A DNA stretch of 14,082 nucleotides from Deltaproteobacteria bacterium (GTDB lineage Bacteria; Desulfobacterota; Binatia; Binatales; Binataceae), in the NCBI GenBank assembly GCA_021786815.1, contig JAJYMR010000217.1, positions 1 to 14,082 of the forward strand, read 5' to 3'. Both the position numbers and the translations under genes were made by a program. The notes beneath the pieces are model-generated. The model ran no database searches and was not told the DNA's origin. It saw only the letters and a program-made list of their open reading frames with translations. Positions 6,993-13,880 of this stretch are shown in pieces. The stretch's first letter is position 1; each line of letters starts with the position of its first letter.

Positions 6993-7021
6993 ATTATCCG
7001 GAGGCTGTCGCACGTGGTCAA
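6993..7021 (-). promoter_or_regulatory. Promoter of the zinc-ribbon/PH - rnhB operon
   Basis: On the minus strand a -35 box TTGACC (7021-7016) and a -10 box GATAAT (6998-6993) are 17 bases apart; each matches the sigma70 consensus at five of six positions. The expected start near 6986 leaves a leader of about 26 bases that contains the ribosome binding site for ATG 6960. It is the best sigma70 match noted in the window. Confidence 0.65.
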
Positions 7022-7081
7022 ACGATCGGGCTGAGTCGGCGCGCGCTTTTCAGTGCCGTGCGTTCGTGGTAAGCAGCGGCC

Positions 7082-7924
7082 ATGAAAATCGGCCTTTTCG
7101 CGATTAATAACGGTCCCTGCGCGAATCCCAAAACTGCGGCGGCCGTCGCGCGCGCCGCCGAACAGGCAGGATTCGAAAGCCTCTGGACGGGCGAGCATGT
7201 AGTGGTTCCCGATCCGCGAGTCCCACCTTCGCCGGTGGCGCCGGATTATCCGATGCTCGATCCGACGGTGGCTCTGTCGTTTATCGCGGCGCATACGACG
7301 AAAATCCGCCTCGGCACCGGAATCATCATCCTGCCGCAGCGAAATCCGCTGGTGCTGGCCAAGGAGCTCGCCTCGCTCGACGTGCTCTCGAACGGGCGGC
7401 TCATCTTCGGAATCGGCGTGGGATACTTGAAGCCCGAGTTCGACGCGCTCGGCATTCCGTTCGATCACAAGGGCGCGCGCAGCGAGGACTACCTGGCTGC
7501 GATGCGTGCGATCTGGTCGATGGAGAAGCCGGAGTATCGCGGCAAGTACGTCTCGTTCAGCGGGGTGAACGCGATGCCGCGGCCGGTGCAGAAGCCGCAT
7601 CCCGAGGTCGTCTTCGGCGGGCATACGCCCGAGGCGTTCAGCCGCGCGGCGCGCCTGGCGCGGGGATGGTACGGATTCGCACTGGATTTGGCGGCAACCG
7701 AGAAGTGCGTGAAGGGGCTTCGGGCCGCGTGCGAAGCGGCGGGAAGAAAATTCGACGAACTCGAGATAAGCGTGACGCCGTCGCTCAAAGTCGAGCGTGA
7801 GACGGCAAAGCGTTTCGCCGATCTCGGCGTGCATCGGCTGATTCTGCTTCCGCGCGCGGCCGACGAAGCGGGCGTGCTGGGCCTGATAAAGGCGACTGCG
7901 GACGAGGTTATCGGCAAGGTTTAG
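7082..7924 (+). CDS. LLM-class F420-type oxidoreductase
   Basis: This 280-residue TIM-barrel protein belongs to the luciferase-like monooxygenase superfamily. The sequence runs through family landmarks: MKIGLFAINNGP, ARAAEQAGFESLWTGEHVVVPD (24-45), KIRLGTGIIILPQRNPLVLAKELASLDVLSNGR, GIGVGYLKPEFDALGIPF and KPHPEVVFGG. The WTGEHVVVP and GIGVGY... motifs resemble the F420-dependent TIGR03619-like group more than FMN-dependent members, but cofactor use cannot be settled from the sequence. A CofC-type gene in the same window makes F420 plausible. There is no signal peptide. No clear ribosome binding site precedes ATG 7082, although the start matches the family N-terminus exactly. Its substrate is unknown; LLM families reduce or oxidise very diverse compounds. 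Confidence 0.9.
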   Translation: MKIGLFAINNGPCANPKTAAAVARAAEQAGFESLWTGEHVVVPDPRVPPSPVAPDYPMLDPTVALSFIAAHTTKIRLGTGIIILPQRNPLVLAKELASLDVLSNGRLIFGIGVGYLKPEFDALGIPFDHKGARSEDYLAAMRAIWSMEKPEYRGKYVSFSGVNAMPRPVQKPHPEVVFGGHTPEAFSRAARLARGWYGFALDLAATEKCVKGLRAACEAAGRKFDELEISVTPSLKVERETAKRFADLGVHRLILLPRAADEAGVLGLIKATADEVIGKV

Positions 7925-7971
7925 CGGCGCGGTGAGGTGCTCCCGCGAGGCGGACTTGGAGTTTCAGCGTG

Positions 7972-7986
7972 GGACAATCGCTGTCC
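7972..7986. terminator. Small inverted repeat after the LLM oxidoreductase
   Basis: GGACA (7972-7976) and TGTCC (7982-7986) flank a 5-base loop about 48 bases after the LLM stop codon. A T-rich stretch (ttttcttt) follows 16 bases later, too far for a classic intrinsic terminator. The rest of the 280-base gap between 7925 and 8204 shows no convincing gene. Confidence 0.2.
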
Positions 7987-8204
7987 TGTGGCGCGACTGT
8001 TTTCTTTGATGGGCGCTGACATTCCAGTCCCGCCAATTTCGTGTCGGAGTGCCAAATTCCTAACGCTGTGAAGGGATATGCTCTGCCTAAGTCGCAGGAG
8101 TTTGCGCGCATTTTCCTCCGATGCGCTACGGCACGCCGATTGCGACATGTCAGAGACGACGCGGCGATGACCGCGAAACGGTGCCATAGGAGGATGTTGG
8201 GCGA

Positions 8205-8399
8205 ATGAAGTTTGAGAGTAGCCGAGTGATGACCGTCAAGGAGCTATCCGACTATCTGAAGGTGCATCCTTCGACGATCTACCGCCAGCTCAAACGTGGG
8301 CGTTTGCCGGCGTTCAAGGTGGGAAGCGATTGGCGCTTCAACGTCGAGTCGATCGATCGCTGGCGGCTCGAGCAGGACAGCTTTCGGGAGATTTCCTGA
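8205..8399 (+). CDS. Small helix-turn-helix DNA-binding protein (excisionase/MerR-like HTH_17 family)
   Basis: The protein has only 64 residues, almost entirely one winged helix-turn-helix: MTVKELSDYLKVHPSTIYRQLKRGRLPAFKVGSDWRFNVESIDRWRLEQ (residues 9-57). The sequence pattern is that of the excisionase-type (TIGR01764) domain, which binds DNA through helices around VKELSDYLK and PSTIYRQLKRG and a wing at KVGSDWRF. Such standalone proteins are usually transcription factors or DNA-architecture proteins. The excisionase name does not imply a phage here because no integrase is near. AGGAGG stands 11 bases before ATG 8205, supporting that start over the in-frame ATG at residue 9. It is convergent with the ribonuclease gene, and its targets are unknown. 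Confidence 0.85.
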   Translation: MKFESSRVMTVKELSDYLKVHPSTIYRQLKRGRLPAFKVGSDWRFNVESIDRWRLEQDSFREIS

Positions 8400-8455
8400 G
8401 ACCGCTATCCTTCGAACGAGGGCCGTGTGGACGGAGAGCGTAACGTCATCGAGGG

Positions 8456-8485
8456 CGGAGGGTGTTGCCTACGGGGCACCCTCCG
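8456..8485. terminator. Strong hairpin across the ribonuclease stop codon, possible bidirectional terminator
   Basis: CGGAGGGTG (8456-8464) and CACCCTCCG (8477-8485) form a perfect 9-base stem with a 12-base loop. It spans the stop codon of the RNB gene (8469-8471) and sits 57 bases after the HTH stop on the other strand. Neither side has a T-run, so termination is a possibility rather than a prediction; it could also protect the transcript 3' end. Confidence 0.4.
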
Positions 8486-10472
8486 TGACCTCCGGCCGCG
8501 GCCTCACGTAGCTCATCACGAGCCATCCCCGGATCGGATCGACGCGGGTAATCTGCACCGCGACCGGTGACTGGTTGGCAAGCGTCGGCGCGCCATGGAG
8601 GGTGCCACGCACGCCGTAGTCGACGAGTTCGGCCGTGGCTCCGTCCCGGAAGGCGAACGCGCTCAATTCCATATCCTGGGCGTGACGCTCCAGGTAGCGC
8701 AGGATCCAGTAGCGCTTTGCGCGACGCTCCAGTTCGCGCCGCTCGGCTTCGGCGCTCTCGGCGCCGGCCAGCACCTTCAGCAACTCCTCGGGCGAATAAA
8801 CTGAACCGGCCGTTCCGGACAGCGCCGCGACCAGTTGGCGCTGGAGAACCAGATCGGCGTAACGCCGTATCGGCGAACTCACCTGCGCGTAGCAGTCCAG
8901 TCCGATCCCCGCGTGATATTCAGGGTAGAGCGAAAGCCGCGGCCTCTGCACCGGCATCTCGCCGCCCGTGCGCGGTTGCACCCGGTAGATGATCGGTATG
9001 CGGTTGTCGGCCGCGTAACGCGCCGCCACGAAATTGCTCAGCACCATGAATTCGCCGACCAGCGTGCGGCTTGGCGCCGCCGCGTCGAGCATCCGGACTT
9101 CGATCTCGTCTTTGTGCACCTTGACCTTGGTCTCGCGCCGCTGCACGAGCAGGGCGCCCGAGCGCCTGCGACGCTCGCGAAGCTGCGCGGCGGCAGCGTT
9201 GAGGAGCCTGAGCGTGCGCGCCGCGTCGCTGTCCTCTGCGCCGCCCGCCAGGAGCAGATCCGCCTCGTCATAGGTGAGGCGCTGCCTTATCGCGATCCGC
9301 TCCGGGTATATCGACGTCGCGAGCAGTTCGCCCTCCGGCGAGAGCGTGATCTCCGTGGTAAACACCGGGCGCACCTCGCCGGTAACCAGGCTTGCCGCCT
9401 CGCACGAGATAGCATCGGGCAGCATCCGCACCGTCGTCTCGGGCAGATAGACGCTGGTCACCCGTTCGGCCGCCTCGCGATCCATCGCGCCGTCCTTGGC
9501 CACGAAGTCGGTGACGAGCGCGATATGGACCCGCACCCGCAGGTTTCCGCCGGGAAGTTCCTCGCACGAGAGCGCGTCGTCGATTTCGACCGTCTCCTCG
9601 TCGTCGATCGTCAGCGTGAACCCGCCCTCGGATGAGGGCCGCTCGGGCGGCTTTGCACTTCGCGCCTCGGCGAGCACCTCACCGGGGAACTCGATTCGAA
9701 GGCCGCCGATCGCGGCAAAGCGCGGGATGGGCGGCGCCTGGCCAAGCCGATAGAGAATCTCGTAGGCGGCCTCGACCGGCTCGATATCGGGCGCGGCCTG
9801 CTCGAGCAGCGTGGTCGTCTCGCGGCTTCGGGTGAACGGGTTCTCGATGTACGGCTTAAGCCGCTCGGCGATGGTCGCCACTTGTTCCGCGGCGGGCTTC
9901 GCATAACCGCCCGCCAGCACTTCGCGCATCAGGCGCTGCGTCTCCCGGAATTCCTCCGAGCGCATCCTGATACGCTCTTCCTGGAGCCGAAGCCTCTCCA
10001 CCTGCTCGGGCGCGCGCGCGATGAATTCCATGTGGCGGCGGACGAAATACAGCCGATCGCCGAGCAACGCCTCGAGCATCACCGAGCCCGCAGCCTGGGA
10101 GCGCCTGCCGAAGAACAGATCGGCCAGTTCCCCGGCGGTGAAGCTTCGCGCCTGTTCGTGGACGACCTCCCACAACAGGTAGAGATCGAGTTCGGCCTGA
10201 AGACCGGTGCGTTCGGCCTCGAGGTCGGACAGCACCTCGGCGAGGTTCGTGGCGTTCGCCTTGCGATCCGAGTAACGCACCATCACGAGATCGCTCGCGA
10301 TCATTTTTTCCCGCCCGGAGGCGTCCATCAGGGTGAGCTTGCGCTCGTTCTCGCGGACCACGAGGCCCGGCCTGAAGCGGCCTTGATCGAGATACTCGAC
10401 GATTGCGCCGAGATATTTCTGATGTTGTCCCGTAAGCGCCTCCGAGCCGCTACGTCCTTGAATTTTCGGCAA
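8469..10472 (-). CDS. RNB-domain ribonuclease (RNase II/R family, divergent subgroup)
   Basis: This 667-residue exoribonuclease would degrade RNA from the 3' end. Residues 1-280 hold an N-terminal RNA-binding/winged-helix-like region (HQKYLGAIVEYLDQGRFRPGLVV). The RNB domain runs from about 285 to 590. The catalytic acidic cluster is TIDDEETVEIDDALS with D290, E296, D298 and D299; the second Asp of the classical D-D-D-D set is Glu here. SSPIRRYADLVLQRQL (532-547) supplies the conserved Arg of the family. A C-terminal S1-like region follows (about 605-658). The TTG start at 10472 has GAGGGG 9 bases upstream and no better in-frame start. Compared with E. coli RNase II (644 residues) the length fits, while the Glu variant and long N-terminus resemble the cyanobacterial/plastid-like subgroup. 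Confidence 0.9.
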   Translation of the reverse strand: MPKIQGRSGSEALTGQHQKYLGAIVEYLDQGRFRPGLVVRENERKLTLMDASGREKMIASDLVMVRYSDRKANATNLAEVLSDLEAERTGLQAELDLYLLWEVVHEQARSFTAGELADLFFGRRSQAAGSVMLEALLGDRLYFVRRHMEFIARAPEQVERLRLQEERIRMRSEEFRETQRLMREVLAGGYAKPAAEQVATIAERLKPYIENPFTRSRETTTLLEQAAPDIEPVEAAYEILYRLGQAPPIPRFAAIGGLRIEFPGEVLAEARSAKPPERPSSEGGFTLTIDDEETVEIDDALSCEELPGGNLRVRVHIALVTDFVAKDGAMDREAAERVTSVYLPETTVRMLPDAISCEAASLVTGEVRPVFTTEITLSPEGELLATSIYPERIAIRQRLTYDEADLLLAGGAEDSDAARTLRLLNAAAAQLRERRRRSGALLVQRRETKVKVHKDEIEVRMLDAAAPSRTLVGEFMVLSNFVAARYAADNRIPIIYRVQPRTGGEMPVQRPRLSLYPEYHAGIGLDCYAQVSSPIRRYADLVLQRQLVAALSGTAGSVYSPEELLKVLAGAESAEAERRELERRAKRYWILRYLERHAQDMELSAFAFRDGATAELVDYGVRGTLHGAPTLANQSPVAVQITRVDPIRGWLVMSYVRPRPEVTEGAP

Positions 10473-10512
10473 TGTCCGCAGTTCCCCTCATCTCCGCTGC
10501 CGGGAGTTCCGC

Positions 10513-10521
10513 ATTTTACCA
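10513..10521 (-). promoter_or_regulatory. Extended -10 promoter of the RNB ribonuclease gene
   Basis: On the minus strand TGG TAAAAT (10521-10513) is an extended -10 element with TG one base before a five-of-six match to TATAAT. No convincing -35 box lies at 16-18 bases, as is common for extended -10 promoters. The leader to TTG 10472 would be about 35 bases and includes the GAGGGG ribosome binding site. Confidence 0.5.
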
Positions 10522-10754
10522 TTTTCCAACCGCTTCAACCCGCTGGCCGCATCGCCCAAACGAAAAGAGCGCATCGTGGAAACCCGTGACGACGCCGGAT
10601 GCGCACAGGCGGGATTTCCTTCGCATCATTGGTCATTGACAGGAGCGGAGGTTGGAGCGGTTCCCGGCTCAGCGCTGCGGTCCTCGGTCTTGCTTTGGCA
10701 GGCGGCCTCGCCCGGTCCGTCGTTTCCTGGCGTGCGGCCGGGCAGGAAATCATT

Positions 10755-10784
10755 TTGACGACCCGTGGCCATGAAGACTATATG
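10755..10784 (+). promoter_or_regulatory. Promoter of the small protein - beta-propeller operon
   Basis: A -35 box TTGACG (10755-10760) and a -10 box TATATG (10779-10784) are 18 bases apart. Transcription would start near 10791, leaving about 9 bases before ATG 10800. The in-frame ATG at 10782 lies inside the -10 box and can be excluded if this promoter is used. Confidence 0.5.
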
Positions 10785-10799
10785 GAAGTGCTGATCGAA

Positions 10800-11021
10800 A
10801 TGGCCGGAAGAAAATTGGAAATTGAGCTGCCCGACGAGCTTTTTGCTCAGCTCGAAGAGGTGGCGCGGGGGCTTCAGATTGCCGATCCGGCCGAAGCGGC
10901 CGTGATCGGGCTCGCCGAATGGGTCTCGCGGCGCAAATCGGAGCTTGACGATCGCAATCCGGACCAAAAGTACTTCGTCAACGAGGCGCTCGATGAACTC
11001 ATGCACAAGCAAAGGAAATAG
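10800..11021 (+). CDS. Small conserved-looking protein of unknown function
   Basis: I do not recognise a named family. The 73-residue product begins MAGRKLEIELPDELFAQLEE, a beta strand followed by an amphipathic helix, which resembles the opening of ribbon-helix-helix (CopG-like) proteins. It continues with helices around ADPAEAAVIGLAEWVSRRK and YFVNEALDELMHKQ. Its charged, soluble character and small size suggest a DNA-binding or adaptor protein, but this is only a guess. ATG 10800 is preferred because a promoter -10 box covers the earlier in-frame ATG; GGAAG 11 bases upstream may serve as a ribosome binding site. The 3' end overlaps the start of the secreted protein gene by 29 bases in another frame, so the two are likely co-translated. 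Confidence 0.6.
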   Translation: MAGRKLEIELPDELFAQLEEVARGLQIADPAEAAVIGLAEWVSRRKSELDDRNPDQKYFVNEALDELMHKQRK

Positions 11022-12051
11022 ACGGCTTCGCGCCGCCGCGACGGCTCTGGCCGCGGCTTCGATCCTCGCGCTTGCAACCGGGCCGCGCGGTCCGCTCGCC
11101 GACGCCCGCGCGGCGGGGCCGACGGCCGAGGTGCCCTACGTCGTGAAGGCGCTCAAGATAACCGGCGCCAGGGAGCCGCTCTACATCCAGGACGAAGGAC
11201 ACGGCAAGCTGGTTTTCTCCGATGCCGCGGGCGCCGTCTATTCGGTCCCGATTTCCGGTGGCCGCGCGACGAGGCTCGCGAAAATAAAGCGTCCCGCGGG
11301 CCTTGCGATCGCGCCGTCGGGCTTCGGCTCGTACGCGGGCCAGGTCTTCGTCCTTTCCGCGTCGGGCAAGGGCGGCGGATGCGCGGTCGAGAGGATCGAC
11401 AAGTCTGGCCGGGCGAGCGCCTTCGCCGCGCTGCCCAAGGCGGGCAAAATCGGCAAGGGCGAGCCTACGGAATGCCGCGACCTAGAGTTCGGGCCGAGCG
11501 CCGGGCCGCTCGCGGGCAAGCTCTACGCGGTGACCAACGGCAACGCGACCGTCTATGAGGTCGGCGCGGACGGCAAGGCTCGCGCCTTTGCCACGCTGGA
11601 CCAGCCGATCCCGTTCGAGATAGCCAATCTCAACTTCGCGCCGGCAAACGATCCCAAGGCGCGAGGCGCGATGATGCTCGGGATGAGGCCGCGCGCCGAA
11701 ACCGCGGCCAAGGTCGGGCGGATCGGGATGCTTGGCGCGGACGGAAAGCTCTCGGCCAACTATTACCTGGTCGGATTCGTCAATCCCACCGGATGGGGTT
11801 ACGCGCCGCCCACCTTCGGCCAGTACCGCAACGTATTCTTTATCGCCGACGCCGGGCGTCCGGCCGACAAGAGTCACGACGCGCGCGACGGCCAGGTGCT
11901 GCGCCTCGACAAGGGCGTAGCGCGCGAGTTCGGCACGGGTTTCGTCGATCCGAACTGCCTTCGGTTCGTGGGAAACGAGATGGTGGTGGCGGATCCGGCG
12001 GCCAACGGCCGGCGCGGCGGCGCAATCCTGGTGATCAAGTCGATGCTGTAA
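10993..12051 (+). CDS. Secreted protein, probable beta-propeller fold, function unknown
   Basis: The protein has 352 residues. A basic N-terminus (KGNRRLR) and an alanine/leucine-rich core are followed by a likely signal peptidase I site at ADARA-AG (about residue 40), so it should be exported to the periplasm. The mature part repeats short beta-strand units typical of NHL/SMP-30-like propellers: GKLVFSDAAGAVYSVPISGG, GLAIAPSGFGSYAGQVFVLSA, GPLAGKLYAVTNGNATVYEVGADGKARAFA and FFIADAGRP...DGQVLRLDKG. Cys130 and Cys161 could form a disulfide. Catalytic or metal residues of gluconolactonases are not recognisable, so no enzyme activity is claimed. The start at ATG 10993 gives a normal signal peptide and has GAGG six bases upstream; the open frame reaches back to an ATG at 10945. 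It overlaps the small upstream gene. Confidence 0.75.
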   Translation: MNSCTSKGNRRLRAAATALAAASILALATGPRGPLADARAAGPTAEVPYVVKALKITGAREPLYIQDEGHGKLVFSDAAGAVYSVPISGGRATRLAKIKRPAGLAIAPSGFGSYAGQVFVLSASGKGGGCAVERIDKSGRASAFAALPKAGKIGKGEPTECRDLEFGPSAGPLAGKLYAVTNGNATVYEVGADGKARAFATLDQPIPFEIANLNFAPANDPKARGAMMLGMRPRAETAAKVGRIGMLGADGKLSANYYLVGFVNPTGWGYAPPTFGQYRNVFFIADAGRPADKSHDARDGQVLRLDKGVAREFGTGFVDPNCLRFVGNEMVVADPAANGRRGGAILVIKSML

Positions 12052-12097
12052 GCCCGGCGATACGCCGCTCCTCCGCGCGATGCGGGAAGGCCAGGCA

Positions 12098-12119
12098 GAG
12101 CGGGGCGCCGCGCGCGCTC
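12098..12119. terminator. Weak hairpin between convergent genes
   Basis: GAGCG (12098-12102) and CGCTC (12115-12119) can pair in the 81-base gap between the beta-propeller stop and the end of the first lipoprotein gene. On the plus strand a short T-rich stretch (gcttttct) begins about 8 bases later. The stem is short and the loop GC-rich, so this is a low-confidence terminator. Confidence 0.25.
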
Positions 12120-12132
12120 TTCGCCGCTTTTC

Positions 12133-12864
12133 TCAAGGCCACGGACGCCGGACGACCTCGGTGTCGCCGGTTTCGCGATTGACGAGAAGGACGTCGATTT
12201 CACTGTAGTTGCCGTCGGGAAAGAAGACGTAGCCGCTTACGGTGAAGTCATGCCTGACGTTTTCGCGATGCAGCGCAAGGGCGCGTATCTGCTGGCTCGC
12301 TTCGCGATCGGCGCGCGCCTGGCCCTTGCCGACCCCGTCGAACATCCCTTCGGCCGCTCCGATCGCGGAGCCGATTATCGCGCCTCGGCCCACGCCTCCA
12401 CCACCACCGATAACCGAGCCGATAGCGGCGCCCGCGCCGGCTCCGACAGCGCCGCCTGCGACGCCGCTGACCGCCGCGCTCTCTAGCGCAGCCTTGAGTT
12501 CGCCTGCGCCGCCGGCAAGTCGCGCCGCCTCGCCGGGCGGAAGCGGGGCGACCCGCTCGCCGGAGGCGTTGATCGCGAAGATCTGGCCCGGGACAACGGC
12601 GCGGGGAATGTCGGTACCGTTGCTAATCGAGACGTAAACCGGCACGACGCCGCCGACGCTGTCGGCCTTCTGCACCCCGACGGTTACGCGCCCGGGAAGG
12701 GGCGAGGCGACCACGGCGGGCCTGGTTTTGATAGGCGCCTCGGCGACGCCGCATCCGAAGAGGACGCCTGAGCAGGCAAACGCGGCGACGGCGGCGGCCG
12801 CATAGCGCCGCACCGCTCGGGGCAAGGCTCGTGAGGAGGAATTCGATTCAAAGGTGGCTTTCAT
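12133..12864 (-). CDS. Glycine-rich lipoprotein, paralogue A
   Basis: The 243-residue protein (from ATG 12864) has a signal peptide ending in LFGC, a good lipobox with C38 as the acylated residue. Residues 54-120 are a conserved domain (SPLPGRVTVGVQKADSVGG ... NGTDIPRAVVPGQIFAINASGERVAPL) that looks like a small beta-sandwich. A central glycine-zipper segment follows (about 133-178: GGAVGAGAGAAIGSVIGGGGG, then GAIIGSAIGAA), of a type that can insert in or pack against membranes. The C-terminus is SGYVFFPDGNYSEIDVLLVNRETGDTEVVRRPWP-like (210-243). I cannot name a family. The frame extends to a GTG at 12909, which would lengthen the signal peptide to 53 residues and is less likely. It lies in tandem with the very similar gene upstream at 13055-13801. 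Confidence 0.8.
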   Translation of the reverse strand: MKATFESNSSSRALPRAVRRYAAAAVAAFACSGVLFGCGVAEAPIKTRPAVVASPLPGRVTVGVQKADSVGGVVPVYVSISNGTDIPRAVVPGQIFAINASGERVAPLPPGEAARLAGGAGELKAALESAAVSGVAGGAVGAGAGAAIGSVIGGGGGVGRGAIIGSAIGAAEGMFDGVGKGQARADREASQQIRALALHRENVRHDFTVSGYVFFPDGNYSEIDVLLVNRETGDTEVVRRPWP

Positions 12865-13054
12865 CGCGATGGTACGCGCCTCTTCCAGTCTTCCATGATT
12901 ATGACACACCCCTTGTCCGAGGCCTTCCCTGGACGTTGAGGCTCCTGGTTATGGGACGTTTTGCACGCAGGAAAGTTTCGACGGCGTGGAGCGCCCCCTC
13001 GGGAACTGTCGAGGATTTGTCGCGACGGTGCGCGGCGCGCGCGTTCTCGCCGCT

Positions 13055-13801
13055 CTAGGGCCACGGGCGCTGGAGCATTTCGGTGTCGCCGGTCTCGCGA
13101 TTGATAAGTATCACGTCGATTTCGCGGTAGTCGCCGTCGGGAAAGAAGACGTACCCGCTCGCGGTCAGGTTACGCTTGAGGTCTTCGGACCTGAGCGCGA
13201 GAGCGTCGATTTGCTCACGCGCCTGGCTCTGCGCCTGAGATTGGGTTTGCGCGATACTGGCGAAGATACCGCCGGCGGCGGCCAGAGCCCCGCCGATGAT
13301 CGTGCCTTCGCTGAGCGCGCCGCCTCCACTGAGCGAGCCGGCGGCCGCTCCCATCCCGGCGCCCAATGCTCCGGTGGTAACTCCGCTTGCCGCGGCATTT
13401 ACAAGCATGGACTTGAGATGCACTGCGCCTCCGGCACGCCGTGCGGCCTCGCTTGGCGCAAGCGGGGCGACCCGCTCGCCCGAGGCATTGATCGCGAAGA
13501 TATCGTTTGGGAGAACGGCGCGGGGAATATCGGTACCGTTGGCAATCGAGACATAAACCGGTACTACACCGCCGACACTGTCGGCCCTCTGCACGCCGAG
13601 GGTTACGCGCCCCGGAAGGGGCGAGGCGGCCACGGCCGCGGGTTTCTCGATAGGCGGATTCGGTGTGACGGCGCATCCGAAGACGCCCGCGGCAAGCATC
13701 GCCATCGCGACGGCGCCGATCGCAGTCCCGCGAGTGGCAGGTTTTGCTCCGCCGCGTTTCGCTCGTGGTTCCATCGCGCGCGTGCCTGCCTGATGGATCA
13801 T
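13055..13801 (-). CDS. Glycine-rich lipoprotein, paralogue B
   Basis: This 248-residue protein is a paralogue of the gene at 12133-12864. It has a signal peptide ending VFGC (C43), the same SPLPGRVTLGVQRADSVGG...INASGERVAPL domain (60-126) and the same C-terminal domain ending ETGDTEMLQRPWP. By eye 58 of 67 residues of the first domain and 27 of 34 at the C-terminus are identical to paralogue A. The glycine-rich core (about 139-182) is much less conserved, and a QTQSQAQSQAREQ stretch (185-197) is unique to this copy. ATG 13801 is used; ATG 13774 (10th residue) gives a more usual 34-residue signal peptide and has AGGCAGG 10 bases upstream, so it is a real alternative. Function unknown; an envelope role is inferred. 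Confidence 0.8.
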   Translation of the reverse strand: MIHQAGTRAMEPRAKRGGAKPATRGTAIGAVAMAMLAAGVFGCAVTPNPPIEKPAAVAASPLPGRVTLGVQRADSVGGVVPVYVSIANGTDIPRAVLPNDIFAINASGERVAPLAPSEAARRAGGAVHLKSMLVNAAASGVTTGALGAGMGAAAGSLSGGGALSEGTIIGGALAAAGGIFASIAQTQSQAQSQAREQIDALALRSEDLKRNLTASGYVFFPDGDYREIDVILINRETGDTEMLQRPWP

Positions 13802-13815
13802 CGGACGGGGAATTT

Positions 13816-13844
13816 CTTATGTCGAGCGGGCAAAAAGCTTGCAA
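13816..13844 (-). promoter_or_regulatory. Candidate promoter of lipoprotein paralogue B
   Basis: On the minus strand -35 TTGCAA (13844-13839) and -10 CATAAG (13821-13816) are 17 bases apart. Each matches sigma70 consensus at about four of six positions. The start near 13809 would leave about 8 bases before ATG 13801 or about 35 before ATG 13774. Confidence 0.4.
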
Positions 13845-13858
13845 CAAGGGATTTTCCA

Positions 13859-13880
13859 TCCTTCGCGCGACCGCGAAGGA
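13859..13880. other. Perfect 9-base hairpin between lipoprotein B and tRNA-Leu
   Basis: TCCTTCGCG (13859-13867) and CGCGAAGGA (13872-13880) form a perfect stem with loop CGAC; CC and GG one base outside can extend it past a mismatch. A second hairpin, GCGCGT (13896-13901) with ACGCGC (13906-13911), lies 16 bases on. Neither is followed by a T-run. The other bases of the 230-base gap 13802-14031 show no gene. Confidence 0.45.

Larger units (their letters stand above)
10473..10799. other. Divergent intergenic region between the ribonuclease and the small-protein operon
   Basis: These 327 bases separate two genes reading outward. On the minus side lies an extended -10 promoter for the ribonuclease; on the plus side a -35/-10 pair ends just before ATG 10800. 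A perfect TTGACA at 10636-10641 has no good -10 partner. An open frame runs through 10599-10799 into the small gene, with a hydrophobic stretch, but I see no start signal for it and treat it as noncoding. Confidence 0.5.

Noticed and set aside
8205..8399. Excisionase-like gene as a sign of a prophage or integrative element
   Set aside because: The fold is shared by many chromosomal regulators, and no integrase, attachment repeat or phage gene is nearby.
10599..10799. N-terminal extension of the 73-residue protein with a hydrophobic segment
   Set aside because: It would run through a promoter-like -35/-10 pair, has no ribosome binding site, and its composition is unlike the rest of the protein.
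12861..12896. An 11-codon upstream frame whose TGA overlaps the ATG of lipoprotein A
   Set aside because: It lacks a ribosome binding site, and a possible -10 box (CATAAT, 12903-12898) would place the transcript start after its ATG.
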